Under the pieces are notes generated by a model, which searched no databases, was not told the DNA's origin, and saw only the letters and a program-made list of their open reading frames with translations. This document shows positions 32,521 through 41,769 of a stretch of 64,000 nt of DNA, one piece after another. The stretch covers positions 1,178,001 through 1,242,000 of the forward strand of contig NZ_JBNPXC010000001.1 in NCBI RefSeq assembly GCF_050433505.1. The letters are read 5' to 3'. Each line of letters opens with the position of its first letter. The first letter of the stretch is position 1. Source of the stretch: Methanobacterium_D oryzae. GTDB taxonomy: Archaea > Methanobacteriota > Methanobacteria > Methanobacteriales > Methanobacteriaceae. A program made the translations under genes and the position numbers.

Positions 32521-32556
32521 TTTTTAATTGTACATTAAAAATCAATAATTATTTAT
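32521..32556 (+). promoter_or_regulatory. Shared envelope-regulon element, copy A
   Basis: TTTTTAATTGTACATTAAAA is followed by ATCAATAATTATTTAT. It lies 44 bases before the ATG at 32600. It is one of seven copies found only between 32.5 and 47.1 kb. The left half (core AATTGTACATT) is the conserved part, and the right half (ATAATTATTTAT) may be or overlap the TATA box. It may also serve the divergent PRC-barrel gene. Confidence 0.65.
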
Positions 32557-32599
32557 ATTGGTATATTGTTATAGTTTATAAAAAAAGGAGGTGAAATAA

Positions 32600-32962
32600 A
32601 TGGAAGAAGTTAAAGAGGCGAAAATTATGATGAAAAAAGTTAAATCTATACCTGTAGTGGATGTTTCATTAATAGCATCTGTAATTGCTTTGATTTTGTC
32701 ATTTGTAGCTGGAATTATATGGTTCATTGTTGGATATGAAGCATTATATGACCTTGTTAATCTAATTATCAGTTTAAACCCTGAAACTGCTGCAGTCGTA
32801 AACTCAATTGCCGCTTCAATTACTGGTATGGGTGCCCTATATCTAATCATAGTCTGGCCAATTATGGCATTCATAGGAACCTTTATAATGACCGCTATAG
32901 TAGTCCTACTATACAACGTCCTAGCACCTAAAATAGGCTACATTAAATTAGAACTCGAATAA
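32600..32962 (+). CDS. Small membrane protein, two to three helices (120 aa)
   Basis: After a charged N-terminus, hydrophobic helices are found at about residues 22-45, 60-85 and 80-110 (LYLIIVWPIMAFIGTFIMTAIVVLLYNVLAPKIG). A strong AAAGGAGGTGAAATAA site precedes the ATG. The layout resembles DUF3566-like archaeal membrane proteins but I cannot name it firmly. It is the first gene after copy A of the shared element. Confidence 0.75.
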   Translation: MEEVKEAKIMMKKVKSIPVVDVSLIASVIALILSFVAGIIWFIVGYEALYDLVNLIISLNPETAAVVNSIAASITGMGALYLIIVWPIMAFIGTFIMTAIVVLLYNVLAPKIGYIKLELE

Positions 32963-33028
32963 ATCATTTTTTTATTCTTTTTTCAATTAAAAAGATAATA
33001 TAAATTAGAATATAACGGAGGTGAAATA

Positions 33029-33190
33029 ATGGCACAACAAACACAACAGATAAGTGGTGGGGCGATGATAGGATGGGCTATTATCCTCGGAATCATTTTA
33101 GCGTGGTTTCCAGGTTTAGTAATTTGGTTTGCTTGGATATCAGTATTCATGTTACTATTTGGGGGTATTGCTGCATTGTTATCAAAATAA
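33029..33190 (+). CDS. Two-helix small membrane protein (53 aa)
   Basis: The frame begins MAQQTQQISGGAMIGWAIIL and consists of two hydrophobic helices around a Pro/Gly turn (WFPGLVIWF), ending ALLSK. It has the same strong GGAGGTGAAATA ribosome site as the gene before it, 66 bases upstream, and is probably co-transcribed with it. Function unknown. Confidence 0.72.
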   Translation: MAQQTQQISGGAMIGWAIILGIILAWFPGLVIWFAWISVFMLLFGGIAALLSK

Positions 33191-33307
33191 TTTTATTATT
33201 TTTAACAGCAGTAAGTCCAAGAGTATAGAAGCATTTTAAAATTAAGGATAGAGTTCATGAATAATTTATGATGGAATATTAAAATATTCCATCCAAATTT
33301 TTTAAAT

Positions 33308-33706
33308 TTATAAGTATTTCTTTTTTATATTTTCAAATTCTTCTTCTGTTATTGCTCCAGAATCAAGTAATTCTTTTGCTTTTTTGATTTCATCCATTGG
33401 GCTAACCTCTTCAGGTTTCCCTAATTTTTCATTTCTTGTTTCTTCCAGTTTATTCCTTAATACAGTTACAAATGCATCTCCTTCATTCTTTTTGACTCTT
33501 TCAACCTCTATTTTCATTCCAGAAGCATGTATTTCAAGATCCCCATATACAAGGCCTTTTTTAAACTCTATACCTGTTATATCTTCATATTCAACAAATT
33601 TTTCTCCTTTATTCAATCCTATTAATCTTCCTGTTTTTTTCAAGCTTAAACCGTCTTTTTCAAGTTTTAGTTCTATTTTATTTCCTTCATGATGCCCAAC
33701 TACCAT
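33308..33706 (-). CDS. PH-like domain protein with C-terminal SHOCT domain (132 aa)
   Basis: The N-terminal 95 residues look like a bacterial PH/GRAM-like beta domain (LEKDGLSLKKTGRLIGLNKGEKFVEYEDITGIEFKKG). The final 30 residues are a SHOCT helix pair: PMDEIKKAKELLDSGAITEEEFENIKKKYL. SHOCT-ended proteins commonly sit at membranes or in oligomers. GGGTGG precedes the ATG at 33706. It is divergent from the MFS gene, with a copy of the shared element between. Confidence 0.85.
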   Translation of the reverse strand: MVVGHHEGNKIELKLEKDGLSLKKTGRLIGLNKGEKFVEYEDITGIEFKKGLVYGDLEIHASGMKIEVERVKKNEGDAFVTVLRNKLEETRNEKLGKPEEVSPMDEIKKAKELLDSGAITEEEFENIKKKYL

Positions 33707-33763
33707 TTTTTCCACCCTTAAATATTCTTTTTATCTATTTATGTTTGAATAGACTTATATTTG

Positions 33764-33799
33764 TTTTTAATTGTACATTAAGAATAAATAATTACTTAA
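33764..33799. promoter_or_regulatory. Shared envelope-regulon element, copy B
   Basis: TTTTTAATTGTACATTAAGA followed by ATAAATAATTACTTAA. It lies 72 bases before the MFS start at 33871 and about 58 bases before the divergent SHOCT gene start, so it could serve either or both. Confidence 0.6.
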
Positions 33800-33870
33800 G
33801 TCGGTGACTAATAATTATAATTGTTTAGAATTTAAAGTCAAATTAATAAAGTAACTAAATAGGGGTAATC

Positions 33871-35415
33871 ATGGAGCACAAAAATCAGAATAAATGGGGT
33901 GTAGTGATAGTTGCCTGTATGGCAATTTTTATCATAGTTTTAGATTCATCTGCAATGAATGTTGCAATATCAACATTGGTTGTAGAGTTAGATACAACTT
34001 TATCAGTTATACAAGCAATTATAGCTTTATATGCTTTGATTATTGCTTCTTTCATGTTGTTAGGAAGTAAAATTCAGGATATTCTGGGTAGGAAGAAGAC
34101 TTTTCTTATAGGATTAGGTATTTATGCTACTGGAACAACTATAGCCACTTTAAGTCTTAACGCAGGTATGCTACTTATAGGATGGGCTATTTTGGAAGGA
34201 ATAGGTGCTGCGATGATGTTCCCAGCAACTACAACATTAGTGGGGGCCAGTTACAAAGGTAAAGACAGAATTACTGCTTTCGGAATTTGGGGAGGAATAG
34301 CAGCAGTAGGTGCTGCGATAGGCCCTATAATAGGGGGTGTTTTCACTACTTATCTTACATGGAGACTAGTATTTGCATCTGAGCTCGTTTTTGTTGCTTT
34401 AATTTTAATTTTCAGGCACTATTTAACTGAATCAGAACCAACCTTGAAATGGAAAGATTTAGATATTGTTGGGGCATTACTTTCAATAGTTTCACTGGTT
34501 TTAATCGTTTTAGGAATTTTATTACTAACAAGGCCTGAATTCTGGGCATATGTAGCAACATTATTAATTTCAGGTTCAATTCTCTTTATATTCTTTTTAT
34601 TATGGCAAAGAAGAAGAATTAACAAAGACTTGGAGCCATTATCTGATATATCTCTTCTTAAGAATCGTTTATTCAATATAGGTAACTTCAACTCTATTAT
34701 ACAGCAAATACCTTTAGCAGGATTTCTCTTTATAATTCCGGTATTCCTGCAACAGGTTACCAAGGTTGATGCATTCACAACTGGTTTAGCTCTTTTACCC
34801 GCATCTATTACTATTTTAATTTTCTCATTAATTGGGGCCCGGTTATCATCAAAATTAGAGCCCAAATATATTTTAATGATTGGATTTATCATTGCAGCAG
34901 CAGGAACATACATATTGGGCGGAGTATTCAATGTAAACACTCAAGTAGTAGATATTATACCTGGAACAGTTGTGTTTGGAATTGGAGTAGGCTTCTTACT
35001 TTCACAAATGACTAATCTTATCATGTCTGCCGCTAAAGACGATCAGGAAACTGATGCTTCTGGTTTATTCAATGCATTTAAAAATTTGGGCTATTCAATT
35101 GGAACAGCATTAATAGGTGTTTTACTTTTACTCGGAGTATTCGGTGGCCTTGCAACAGGGATAGAATCATCAGGCTTAGCAGGGAATATGACTACAGAAC
35201 AAATACAAAGCAGTCTCTTTACCTATGTAGAAAAAATGCAGACAGAACCACCACAAATACCTCCAGAATTAGTGCCACAAGCTACCCAAATTGTAGAATC
35301 AACAATTAGTTCTGCAATGAGGCAGACATTTAATGCATTAACATTAATTCTGCTTTTAGGATTTATTACAAGTATTTTTATACCAAAAAATAGAAAATTA
35401 AATCATAATATTTAA
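33871..35415 (+). CDS. MFS drug/solute exporter, DHA2 (14-helix) type (514 aa)
   Basis: The motif LGSKIQDILGRKKTFLIGLGIYATGT (loop 2-3) and AVGAAIGPIIGGVFTTYLTWRLVF (motif C, antiporter) are typical of the EmrB/QacA drug:H+ antiporter group. The length and number of helices (14) agree. There is a periplasm-facing loop near the last two helices (residues about 430-490). AGGGG precedes the ATG. It is followed 15 bases later by the K+ channel gene, so they may be co-transcribed. Confidence 0.92.
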   Translation: MEHKNQNKWGVVIVACMAIFIIVLDSSAMNVAISTLVVELDTTLSVIQAIIALYALIIASFMLLGSKIQDILGRKKTFLIGLGIYATGTTIATLSLNAGMLLIGWAILEGIGAAMMFPATTTLVGASYKGKDRITAFGIWGGIAAVGAAIGPIIGGVFTTYLTWRLVFASELVFVALILIFRHYLTESEPTLKWKDLDIVGALLSIVSLVLIVLGILLLTRPEFWAYVATLLISGSILFIFFLLWQRRRINKDLEPLSDISLLKNRLFNIGNFNSIIQQIPLAGFLFIIPVFLQQVTKVDAFTTGLALLPASITILIFSLIGARLSSKLEPKYILMIGFIIAAAGTYILGGVFNVNTQVVDIIPGTVVFGIGVGFLLSQMTNLIMSAAKDDQETDASGLFNAFKNLGYSIGTALIGVLLLLGVFGGLATGIESSGLAGNMTTEQIQSSLFTYVEKMQTEPPQIPPELVPQATQIVESTISSAMRQTFNALTLILLLGFITSIFIPKNRKLNHNI

Positions 35416-35430
35416 TGAGTTAGGGATAGC

Positions 35431-36201
35431 ATGCAAAGAAATTTCAAATTAATCTTCAATGGATTATTGCTTATTTCTATCATTTTTAACATTTTAATTT
35501 TAATATTACTGACCCTTGATTTCGCTTTAAATTTTAAACCATCTATTTTAGATATAGTTAGATTTGATTTTATTGTTTCTATTTTGATAATCCTTCGCAC
35601 ATTTTTTAGATTAAAAAATGTGAAAAGTAAAAGAACATTCCTATCCAGAAATTGGATAGATGTGTTAGCCATAATTCCATTGGCATATATAGCTATTTCA
35701 ATTTTCCCTAATACCTATTTATTAGTTATAGTCTTGTTGTTGGTTAGAATTTATGCTCTATTTAAATATATGCTAGAAATAAGGGATGTTATAAGGTTAA
35801 CTCGGAAAACAAAATTGGATTACGCCACTGTTATACTTTTAACCACTTTAATCTTTGGATCTATACTCTTCTATTTAGTTGAATCTCCAGTTAATCCTAC
35901 AGCCTCAACACTTGATAGTTCCGCTTTTTTCATGATTGTGTCTATGACAACTGTAGGTTATGGAAACACGGTTCCAGTCACTCGAATAGGTCAATTAATT
36001 GCTGTAACAGCAATAGTTGTTGGAATAGCGTATACAGGATGGGTTACTGCTGCAATGGCTTCTTCTCTTATCGAAGATTTCAGAAAAAAAAGGAAAGCAG
36101 AAACTGAAAAACTGAATAAATCCATGGAAAACATTTTGGAAAAATTAGATAAAATAGAAAAAGAATTGGAAGAAATTAAAGATTCAAAAGAATTTAAATA
36201 G
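35431..36201 (+). CDS. Voltage-gated-type K+ channel (256 aa)
   Basis: About six transmembrane segments precede the pore. The selectivity filter is SMTTVGYGNTVPV (about residues 171-183), followed by the pore-lining helix. S4 carries a few basic residues (LLVRIYALFKYMLEIRDVIRLTRKTK). A C-terminal coiled coil (MENILEKLDKIEKELEEIKD) likely holds the tetramer together. The TVGYG signature shows K+ selectivity. The gene follows the MFS exporter by 15 bases. Confidence 0.92.
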   Translation: MQRNFKLIFNGLLLISIIFNILILILLTLDFALNFKPSILDIVRFDFIVSILIILRTFFRLKNVKSKRTFLSRNWIDVLAIIPLAYIAISIFPNTYLLVIVLLLVRIYALFKYMLEIRDVIRLTRKTKLDYATVILLTTLIFGSILFYLVESPVNPTASTLDSSAFFMIVSMTTVGYGNTVPVTRIGQLIAVTAIVVGIAYTGWVTAAMASSLIEDFRKKRKAETEKLNKSMENILEKLDKIEKELEEIKDSKEFK

Positions 36202-36234
36202 CAAATTTAATTTTAAATGTACTTTGGAAGTATT

Positions 36235-36924
36235 ATGAGTATCTACAGTCTTTCATATAAAAATTTACGCAGAAATTGGTGGAGAAATACTTCAACAGTT
36301 TTAAGAATAGCCTTTGGGGTAATTGTCCTTTTAATATTGATCAGTTCAGGAATAGGAATCAGCACATTTCTTGGTGAAAATCAAACTGCTGCTGGAACAT
36401 CAATTTCAAATGCTAATGTTAATACAGGGGCTAGTAATGCTTTAAATGCAATAAATGATTATGTTAATTTGATATTAGGTGCAGAACTTTCTAATTCACA
36501 AATTATAAAGGGAATTAGGAGTATTTTAAGAAATATAATTTCTTTTATAGATTTGATGGCCAGTATAGTATTTTTAGTTGGTATTTTTGGAATAACATAT
36601 GCCATGGATCTTAATTTGCTTGAGCGAAAAAGAGAAATAGGTCTATTAAAATCTCTGGGTTTTACAGAGCAGCAAATAATGTTAAGTCTTCTTTTAGAAG
36701 CATCTTTATTAGGTTTTATAGGTGCATTGATTGGTACAATTCTTGTGGTTCTGGGAATAACTGTTTTATCCAACATAATTAAAATTGGACTTCTTTCAAT
36801 TGTAATGCCGTTATGGCTTCCATTTGGTGCTATATTTATTACTTCAGTGCTCAGTGCATTAATAGCCGCATTTTCTGTGTGGTATAATACTAAACAAGAT
36901 CCTGTGGAGGCTTTAAGAATATGA
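36235..36924 (+). CDS. FtsX-like ABC transporter permease, short form (230 aa)
   Basis: One N-terminal helix (TVLRIAFGVIVLLILISSGIG) and three C-terminal helices with ITYAMDLNLLERKREIGLLKSLGFTEQQI mark an FtsX/MacB-type permease. The periplasmic domain between the first two helices is only about 60 residues, much shorter than in MacB. A frame from 36217 is open, but GGAAG favours the ATG at 36235. It overlaps the ATPase gene by four bases. Confidence 0.88.
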   Translation: MSIYSLSYKNLRRNWWRNTSTVLRIAFGVIVLLILISSGIGISTFLGENQTAAGTSISNANVNTGASNALNAINDYVNLILGAELSNSQIIKGIRSILRNIISFIDLMASIVFLVGIFGITYAMDLNLLERKREIGLLKSLGFTEQQIMLSLLLEASLLGFIGALIGTILVVLGITVLSNIIKIGLLSIVMPLWLPFGAIFITSVLSALIAAFSVWYNTKQDPVEALRI

Positions 36925-37574
36925 ATAATGCCCTCTTAGAATTCAAAGAGGTATGGAAAACCTACGGTAATGAACAGACAAAAATGAATGCATTAAAGGG
37001 CATAAATCTCTCCTTAAAGAAAAACTCTTTTAATCTAATATTAGGTCCCTCAGGATCTGGTAAAACCACGCTTTTAAATATTGCAAGCTTATTGGATACT
37101 CCTACGAAAGGAAAAGTAATATTAGGGGATAAACATACTTCAAATTTGTCTAAAACAGAAAGAAGTAAAATTAGAATGAATGAAATCGGCATTATATATC
37201 AGCGGGCAAATTTATTCCCATATTTAAACGTTCTAGAAAACGTTATGCTTCCAATGATCTCAAAAGATAAAAATAAAGCATTAGAACTCTTAAAAAGCAT
37301 GGGTATAAATGAAACAAGCCAATTTCCTGAAAAGTTATCTGCAGAGGATCAGCAGAAAGTTGCACTTTCAAGGGCTATGATTAATGATCCTTCGCTAATT
37401 TTAGCTGACGAACCAACTGGAGAACTTGATACAGATAGTACAAATGTAATAATGAAACTAATAAAAGATATTGGGCAAAGATGTACAGTTTTAATCGTAT
37501 CAAATAATACTGATTTATTTGAATACGCAGATAATTTATTTTCTCTTAAAGAAGGAATTATAATTAAAAAATAA
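36921..37574 (+). CDS. ABC transporter ATPase, LolD/MacB type with an altered signature motif (217 aa)
   Basis: Walker A is GPSGSGKTTLL (about residues 42-52), the Q loop is in IGIIYQRANLFPYLNVLENV, and Walker B is LILADEPTGELD. The signature motif, normally LSGGQ, reads LSAEDQQKVALSRAM, a change of the last three residues that could alter ATP sandwich formation. It is coupled to the permease by a four-base overlap. The pair may be a mechanotransmission or lipoprotein-handling complex rather than a bulk pump. Confidence 0.92.
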   Translation: MNNALLEFKEVWKTYGNEQTKMNALKGINLSLKKNSFNLILGPSGSGKTTLLNIASLLDTPTKGKVILGDKHTSNLSKTERSKIRMNEIGIIYQRANLFPYLNVLENVMLPMISKDKNKALELLKSMGINETSQFPEKLSAEDQQKVALSRAMINDPSLILADEPTGELDTDSTNVIMKLIKDIGQRCTVLIVSNNTDLFEYADNLFSLKEGIIIKK

Positions 37575-37587
37575 ATGAATTTATTAA

Positions 37588-38100
37588 TTATTGTATCTGT
37601 AGACTCTGTAGAATCGCGTTGTAGTCAGATTCTGTTTGATTTATGGCATTTGGGGGACATATATATTCAATTACAAAGTAATAATCCGATTTTTCAATAA
37701 TTGTAACCTTTTCAGCTACATTTGATCCAAATGTTCCAAGTTGAGTTGCTCTTAAATTCCCGATATTTGTAGTACCAACTGTTGAGTTAGTAGTGTTCAT
37801 TACAATTTCATTTGTTCCCGGAAGTTTTAATGTTCCTTGAGATTTTTTTTGCATTTGAATTACAATATAAGATGTAGGACTATCTGCATTTGGGATGTTT
37901 GCAGTTAATGTGACTTCAGAATATAGCGAATTATTGCTAAAATCACCTACAACATGATCTTGGGACCATGAATTGGGATATTCAAAATAAAGGTTGCCAC
38001 TATCGAAAGTATTGCTTCCAGTAAATGCCACTATAAGAACAACTGCAGCTAAAACCACTATAATAATTATTGCTGGCAGTATTAAACGGTCTTGATCCAT
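37588..38100 (-). CDS. Membrane-anchored PsbP-like extracellular protein (170 aa)
   Basis: One N-terminal helix (LILPAIIIIVVLAAVVLIVAF) is followed by an exported domain beginning FDSGNLYFEYPNSWSQDHVV, which resembles PsbP/DUF1795-type domains, with several potential N-glycosylation sites (NNS, NTT, NST). The C-terminal SDYYFVIEYICPPNAINQTESDYNAILQSLQ fits this family too. GGTGAT before the ATG at 38100 fixes the start. The function is unknown; it ends tail to tail with the ABC pair. Confidence 0.75.
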   Translation of the reverse strand: MDQDRLILPAIIIIVVLAAVVLIVAFTGSNTFDSGNLYFEYPNSWSQDHVVGDFSNNSLYSEVTLTANIPNADSPTSYIVIQMQKKSQGTLKLPGTNEIVMNTTNSTVGTTNIGNLRATQLGTFGSNVAEKVTIIEKSDYYFVIEYICPPNAINQTESDYNAILQSLQIQ

Positions 38101-38139
38101 TTTAATCACCAAATAGTGTTTTTAAAAAAAAGAAAGGAA

Positions 38140-38841
38140 TTAGTTTATTAATTCTCCTACTTCATCGGCTACTTTCCAATGCTCTCCTTTCTTTTCATTT
38201 CGGCGAATTAGCCATACTCCAATTGCTGCTCCAACTATGGCTCCTGCAGTGTCTGTGAATAAATCATTCATAGTATCATCATGAGCATCTTGGGTTGGCG
38301 AACCTTGCATTTGGGTGTTACCTGTAATATCCCCTAGAGGGCCATCTGCAAGGTAGGTATCATATGTATATTCTACCATTTCCAGTGCTCCTCCAAAACC
38401 TAATGTTACCATTATAATGATAAATGCCATAGCACCATATGATGCTTTAAGTTTACCATAGTAGTACATAGTGTAAACAACCATCATACCAATTAGTGCA
38501 ATGTATAATGGTAACATAAAGTGCATGAAATTATCATAGTATGGAAGTTTCACGTATAATCCGAGCGCATCTCCACCAACAAGCTCAAATAAAACCATAG
38601 ATAATAATATAAGTTCAATTTCTATGGGTATTGCGCGTACTTTGCCTTTTGTAAAAAATGCAGGAGCATTAATTATTGCAAGAGCTACTAAGATTAATAA
38701 ACCAAATATTCTTTCGGCGCCATTGGCCCCACCGAAAAGCAAAATAAAAACACCAGAAATTAAAAGAAATATCCTTAATATTCGAAGTAGATTTCGTTGC
38801 AAAGGACTCATATTTTCTGGATCAGGATTTAAATAGCTCAT
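38140..38841 (-). CDS. DUF2238/YjdF-like membrane protein (233 aa)
   Basis: Six or so hydrophobic helices are present. The signature segments are YYDNFMHFMLPLY (about residue 100), GFGGALEMVEYTYD and DTMNDLFTDTAGAIVGAAIG, which place conserved His, Glu and Asp in or near the membrane as in the DUF2238 family. A GGTGATAA site precedes the ATG. It is separated by a copy of the shared element from the divergent DUF308 gene and starts about 40 bases upstream of the PsbP-like gene on the same strand. Confidence 0.78.
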   Translation of the reverse strand: MSYLNPDPENMSPLQRNLLRILRIFLLISGVFILLFGGANGAERIFGLLILVALAIINAPAFFTKGKVRAIPIEIELILLSMVLFELVGGDALGLYVKLPYYDNFMHFMLPLYIALIGMMVVYTMYYYGKLKASYGAMAFIIIMVTLGFGGALEMVEYTYDTYLADGPLGDITGNTQMQGSPTQDAHDDTMNDLFTDTAGAIVGAAIGVWLIRRNEKKGEHWKVADEVGELIN

Positions 38842-38904
38842 CTTTTTATCACCTCTAACATCTTTAATTCTAATTTCAATATATTGGATTAATCTTATTT
38901 ATAT

Positions 38905-38940
38905 TTTTTAATTAGACATTAAAAATCGATAATTATATTT
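38905..38940. promoter_or_regulatory. Shared envelope-regulon element, copy C
   Basis: TTTTTAATTAGACATTAAAA followed by ATCGATAATTATATTT, 59 bases before the ATG at 38999. The core differs slightly here (AGACATT instead of GTACATT). It could also serve the divergent gene ending at 38841. Confidence 0.6.
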
Positions 38941-38998
38941 ATTTGAATATTTATTATAATATATAGGGCTTGTTTGAAAATAAAGGAGGTAAATTAAC

Positions 38999-39523
38999 AT
39001 GGCAGAAGGAAAAAATATTTTATTAGGTATTTTAGCGATAATTTTAGGTATTTTAGTGATGGCTTTCCCATTATTCAGCGTATTTACTGCTAGTGTACTA
39101 GCAGGATTTGTTATAGTTATTTTAGGGGTCTACTTATTAGCACAGAGTTTCGGAACATGGGGAACAAGTAAAGCTGCAAGCATTGCATTTTTACTACTAG
39201 GTATTATCGCAATAATTTGTGGATTTGGTCTATTTGGAAGAATACTTGCATTCAGTGCATTAGCTAGCTTCTGGTTATACTTTACAGGTTTCTTCCTGAT
39301 GATTTCAGGTGTAATGTCACTATTTGCTAAAGATGATACTGTAGGTAAAGGTGTCGGAGGTTTAGGTATTATTATGGGTATATTGTACATTATATTAGGT
39401 TCATATGCTTTGAATCCATATTATCTGGCTTTATTAATTGGAATTTGGTTAATAATTGATGGAATAACTATAATGTTTGTTGGTTCATCAGCTTTAATGA
39501 ATTCAGTAAAACCAAATGAATAA
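38999..39523 (+). CDS. DUF308/HdeD-like membrane protein (174 aa)
   Basis: Six hydrophobic helices arranged as three similar pairs (LGILAIILGILVMAFPLFSVF, then FLLLGIIAIICGFGLF and LGIIMGILYIILGSYAL) are the DUF308/HdeD pattern. HdeD in E. coli is tied to acid resistance, but the molecular role is unknown. An AAGGAGGT site precedes the ATG. It is the longest and least similar of five copies between 39 and 47 kb, and is followed 44 bases later by a second copy. Confidence 0.85.
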   Translation: MAEGKNILLGILAIILGILVMAFPLFSVFTASVLAGFVIVILGVYLLAQSFGTWGTSKAASIAFLLLGIIAIICGFGLFGRILAFSALASFWLYFTGFFLMISGVMSLFAKDDTVGKGVGGLGIIMGILYIILGSYALNPYYLALLIGIWLIIDGITIMFVGSSALMNSVKPNE

Positions 39524-39567
39524 ATCTAAATCAAACAAGCCCTAAAATTTTTAAAAGGAGATAAACT

Positions 39568-40041
39568 ATGCAGAAAAAAGTAAGTGCATTGATTCTTATA
39601 GTATTGGGCCTTATAGTTCTAGCTTTCCCTGTTTTGGGAGTAATTCCTTTTAGCTTGATTACAGGAGTTATAGTATCACTGGTAGGTATAGGCCTACTAT
39701 CTATGGGTTTAGCATTAAGAAATGAAAATAGGGGAATTTTAGGAATAATTTTAGGAATTATAGTCCTAATTCTGGGTGTAGGTTTCATTGTCAGTCCTGC
39801 TCTATTCAGTTTTGTAGCTGCATTATTTGTAGTTATTGCAGGCTTACTCTTGGTAGGAATAGGAATTGCAACAATGGTGGGCAAGTTTGGTGGAGATACC
39901 CGATCAGGAGTCATTGCTTTAGTTTTAGGTGTAATTTACATTATTATAGCCATACTAGTATCTGACCCGGCTGTTTTAGGAACTCTAATTGGGTTATGGC
40001 TTCTAATAACTGGATTTTTAATGCTTTTCCAAAGAGACTGA
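39568..40041 (+). CDS. DUF308/HdeD-like membrane protein (157 aa)
   Basis: The typical opening VSALILIVLGLIVLAFPVLGVIPFSLITGVIVSLVGIGLL is almost the same as in the minus-strand copies at 44955, 45701 and 46458. The C-terminal GLWLLITGFLMLFQRD also matches. AAAGGAG precedes the ATG. It lies downstream of the 38999 gene and is probably in the same transcript under copy C of the shared element. Confidence 0.87.
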   Translation: MQKKVSALILIVLGLIVLAFPVLGVIPFSLITGVIVSLVGIGLLSMGLALRNENRGILGIILGIIVLILGVGFIVSPALFSFVAALFVVIAGLLLVGIGIATMVGKFGGDTRSGVIALVLGVIYIIIAILVSDPAVLGTLIGLWLLITGFLMLFQRD

Positions 40042-40136
40042 ATAATCAACACCTTTTGAAGACATTTGGAGTTTAAAGCTTAAAATACTCCTATTTTGTT
40101 GCACTAATTAATGAAATAAATTAAGGAGGAATATAC

Positions 40137-40571
40137 ATGAAAAAATCGGGAATAGCTGTTTTTGGGATTTTAGCTGTTTTGATGTTAGTTGTTTTTGGTT
40201 CGGGATGCATCGACAATGAAACATTATTGTATCAATACAATTTAACAGGAGAAGGCCAGAATTTTATAGGAGTTCAAAATGTAACTATACCTAATGGAAC
40301 CAATACTGTTAAAGTTGTGGGACAGGATTTAACCAAACTAAATTCCAATATAACTGTATCAAATGTAATTATATTGATTTTAAATACCATTCCAGTCTCT
40401 GGAGCTACTGGTGCAAACTATACGGTAAATATACTTGAACAAAAAACCATTAACCTAGCAAATGAAACCCAACCGCTTAATGTAACATACACTTTCAATA
40501 ATACCCAAATAAAAGGACTCTTAATTACCAATACTAACACAAAAGGAGTTATTCAAATATATACTTCTTGA
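40137..40571 (+). CDS. Secreted lipoprotein-like protein (144 aa)
   Basis: A signal peptide (KKSGIAVFGILAVLMLVVFG) ends in the lipobox-like GSGC (Cys about 24). The mature part is Asn/Thr-rich, beta-like and full of glycosylation sequons (NLT, NVT, NGT, NIT, NYT). It is likely anchored to the outer face of the membrane. The AAGGAGG site is strong. It stands between a DUF308 gene and an AI-2E permease; the function is unknown. Confidence 0.78.
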   Translation: MKKSGIAVFGILAVLMLVVFGSGCIDNETLLYQYNLTGEGQNFIGVQNVTIPNGTNTVKVVGQDLTKLNSNITVSNVIILILNTIPVSGATGANYTVNILEQKTINLANETQPLNVTYTFNNTQIKGLLITNTNTKGVIQIYTS

Positions 40572-40659
40572 ATTCAAGTAATGAATAAATTGTGGGTTAT
40601 ACTTAGCTAAAAAAGACAAGGATGCCCACTTTTTTTATTTGCTGCAGAGGTTAAAAACA

Positions 40660-41715
40660 ATGTTATCAAATCTTAAAATACCATCAATTTCTCCTTTAAT
40701 CATTTTGTTAGTTTTATTTACATTTTTATCACTGGGAATATTATTTCCTATTATCAGCTTGATTTTACTTGGAGCAATGATTGCATATATTGTGAGGCCT
40801 TTAGCACATAAAATCAAACATTTAGTTAAATTCGAGACAGTAGCAATACTGATCTCAATGGCAATTCTCGCAACCCCTATAATAATCATAATCTACTTTA
40901 CTGTGGATCAAATTTTATTAATCGCCACTGATATTCTGGGTTCACTTCCTTCTTCCACAAATAGCACTGCAACAGCAGTTAATACAACTTTTGTAACTGC
41001 AAACGTAGAAAATTTAGGTCCACTGGATAATATTGCCAATTCACTAATAAATGAAATTGGAAAAATGATTGCACAGTTCATTACATGGCTTGCTGGACAA
41101 ATTATTGCTACTGTTACATATATTCCAACCCTGTTTACTGATGGAATCATATTACTCTTTTCTATATTCTATTTTGCTAAAGATGGAGATAAATTCGTTG
41201 CTTTATTAAAAAATATTCTTCCAAAAAATGAAAGCTTCAATAAGTTATATGAACAAGTTAACGATATTTTAAAGTCCATAATGATAGTAAATGTTATAAC
41301 TGCAGTTATTTTGGGTTTATTATCTGTGGTTCTTTATTATATCCTTGGATATCCTTATGTACTTCTTTTAGGGATTATTACTGCTATTTCGGAGTTTATT
41401 CCAGTTGTTGGGCCATGGCTTGTATACGGTACCCTTGGAGTATTTGATATTTTAACTGGAAACTTCGTTAGAGGGATAGTAGTTATTATAGTAGGTTGGC
41501 TAATTGATACTCTTGTAGACATGTATATCCGGCCACGTCTTGCTGGAAAATATGCAGAAGTTCACCCACTGGTCTTTTTGGTTGGATTCATTTTTGGAGC
41601 AATCACATTAGGACTTCCAGGGCTATTTGTAGGGCCCTTAATAGTTGGAATCACATATGTTTTATATTTGGCATACAGGGATGAAAAAGTTAAAAAACAA
41701 GCAGAAAATCTATAA
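40660..41715 (+). CDS. AI-2E family permease (351 aa)
   Basis: About eight helices are present. The conserved C-terminal part includes YILGYPYVLLLGIITAISEFIPVVGPWLVYG and LVDMYIRPRLAGKYAEVHPLVFLVGFIFGAITLGLPGLFVGPLIVGI, which define the family. Members include TqsA and Na+/H+ exchangers, so the substrate is open. The frame extends to a TTG at 40639, but CAGAGG lies before the ATG at 40660. A second member is encoded at 43108-44130. Confidence 0.92.
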   Translation: MLSNLKIPSISPLIILLVLFTFLSLGILFPIISLILLGAMIAYIVRPLAHKIKHLVKFETVAILISMAILATPIIIIIYFTVDQILLIATDILGSLPSSTNSTATAVNTTFVTANVENLGPLDNIANSLINEIGKMIAQFITWLAGQIIATVTYIPTLFTDGIILLFSIFYFAKDGDKFVALLKNILPKNESFNKLYEQVNDILKSIMIVNVITAVILGLLSVVLYYILGYPYVLLLGIITAISEFIPVVGPWLVYGTLGVFDILTGNFVRGIVVIIVGWLIDTLVDMYIRPRLAGKYAEVHPLVFLVGFIFGAITLGLPGLFVGPLIVGITYVLYLAYRDEKVKKQAENL

Positions 41716-41769
41716 ATATCATTTATTTTAATTAGGAAATAATAATATAAAATTTCAATGGGTGATCTT

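Noticed and set aside
34419..34940. 173-codon minus-strand frame inside the MFS gene
   Set aside because: Antisense to a transmembrane protein with clear MFS motifs; no independent signal.
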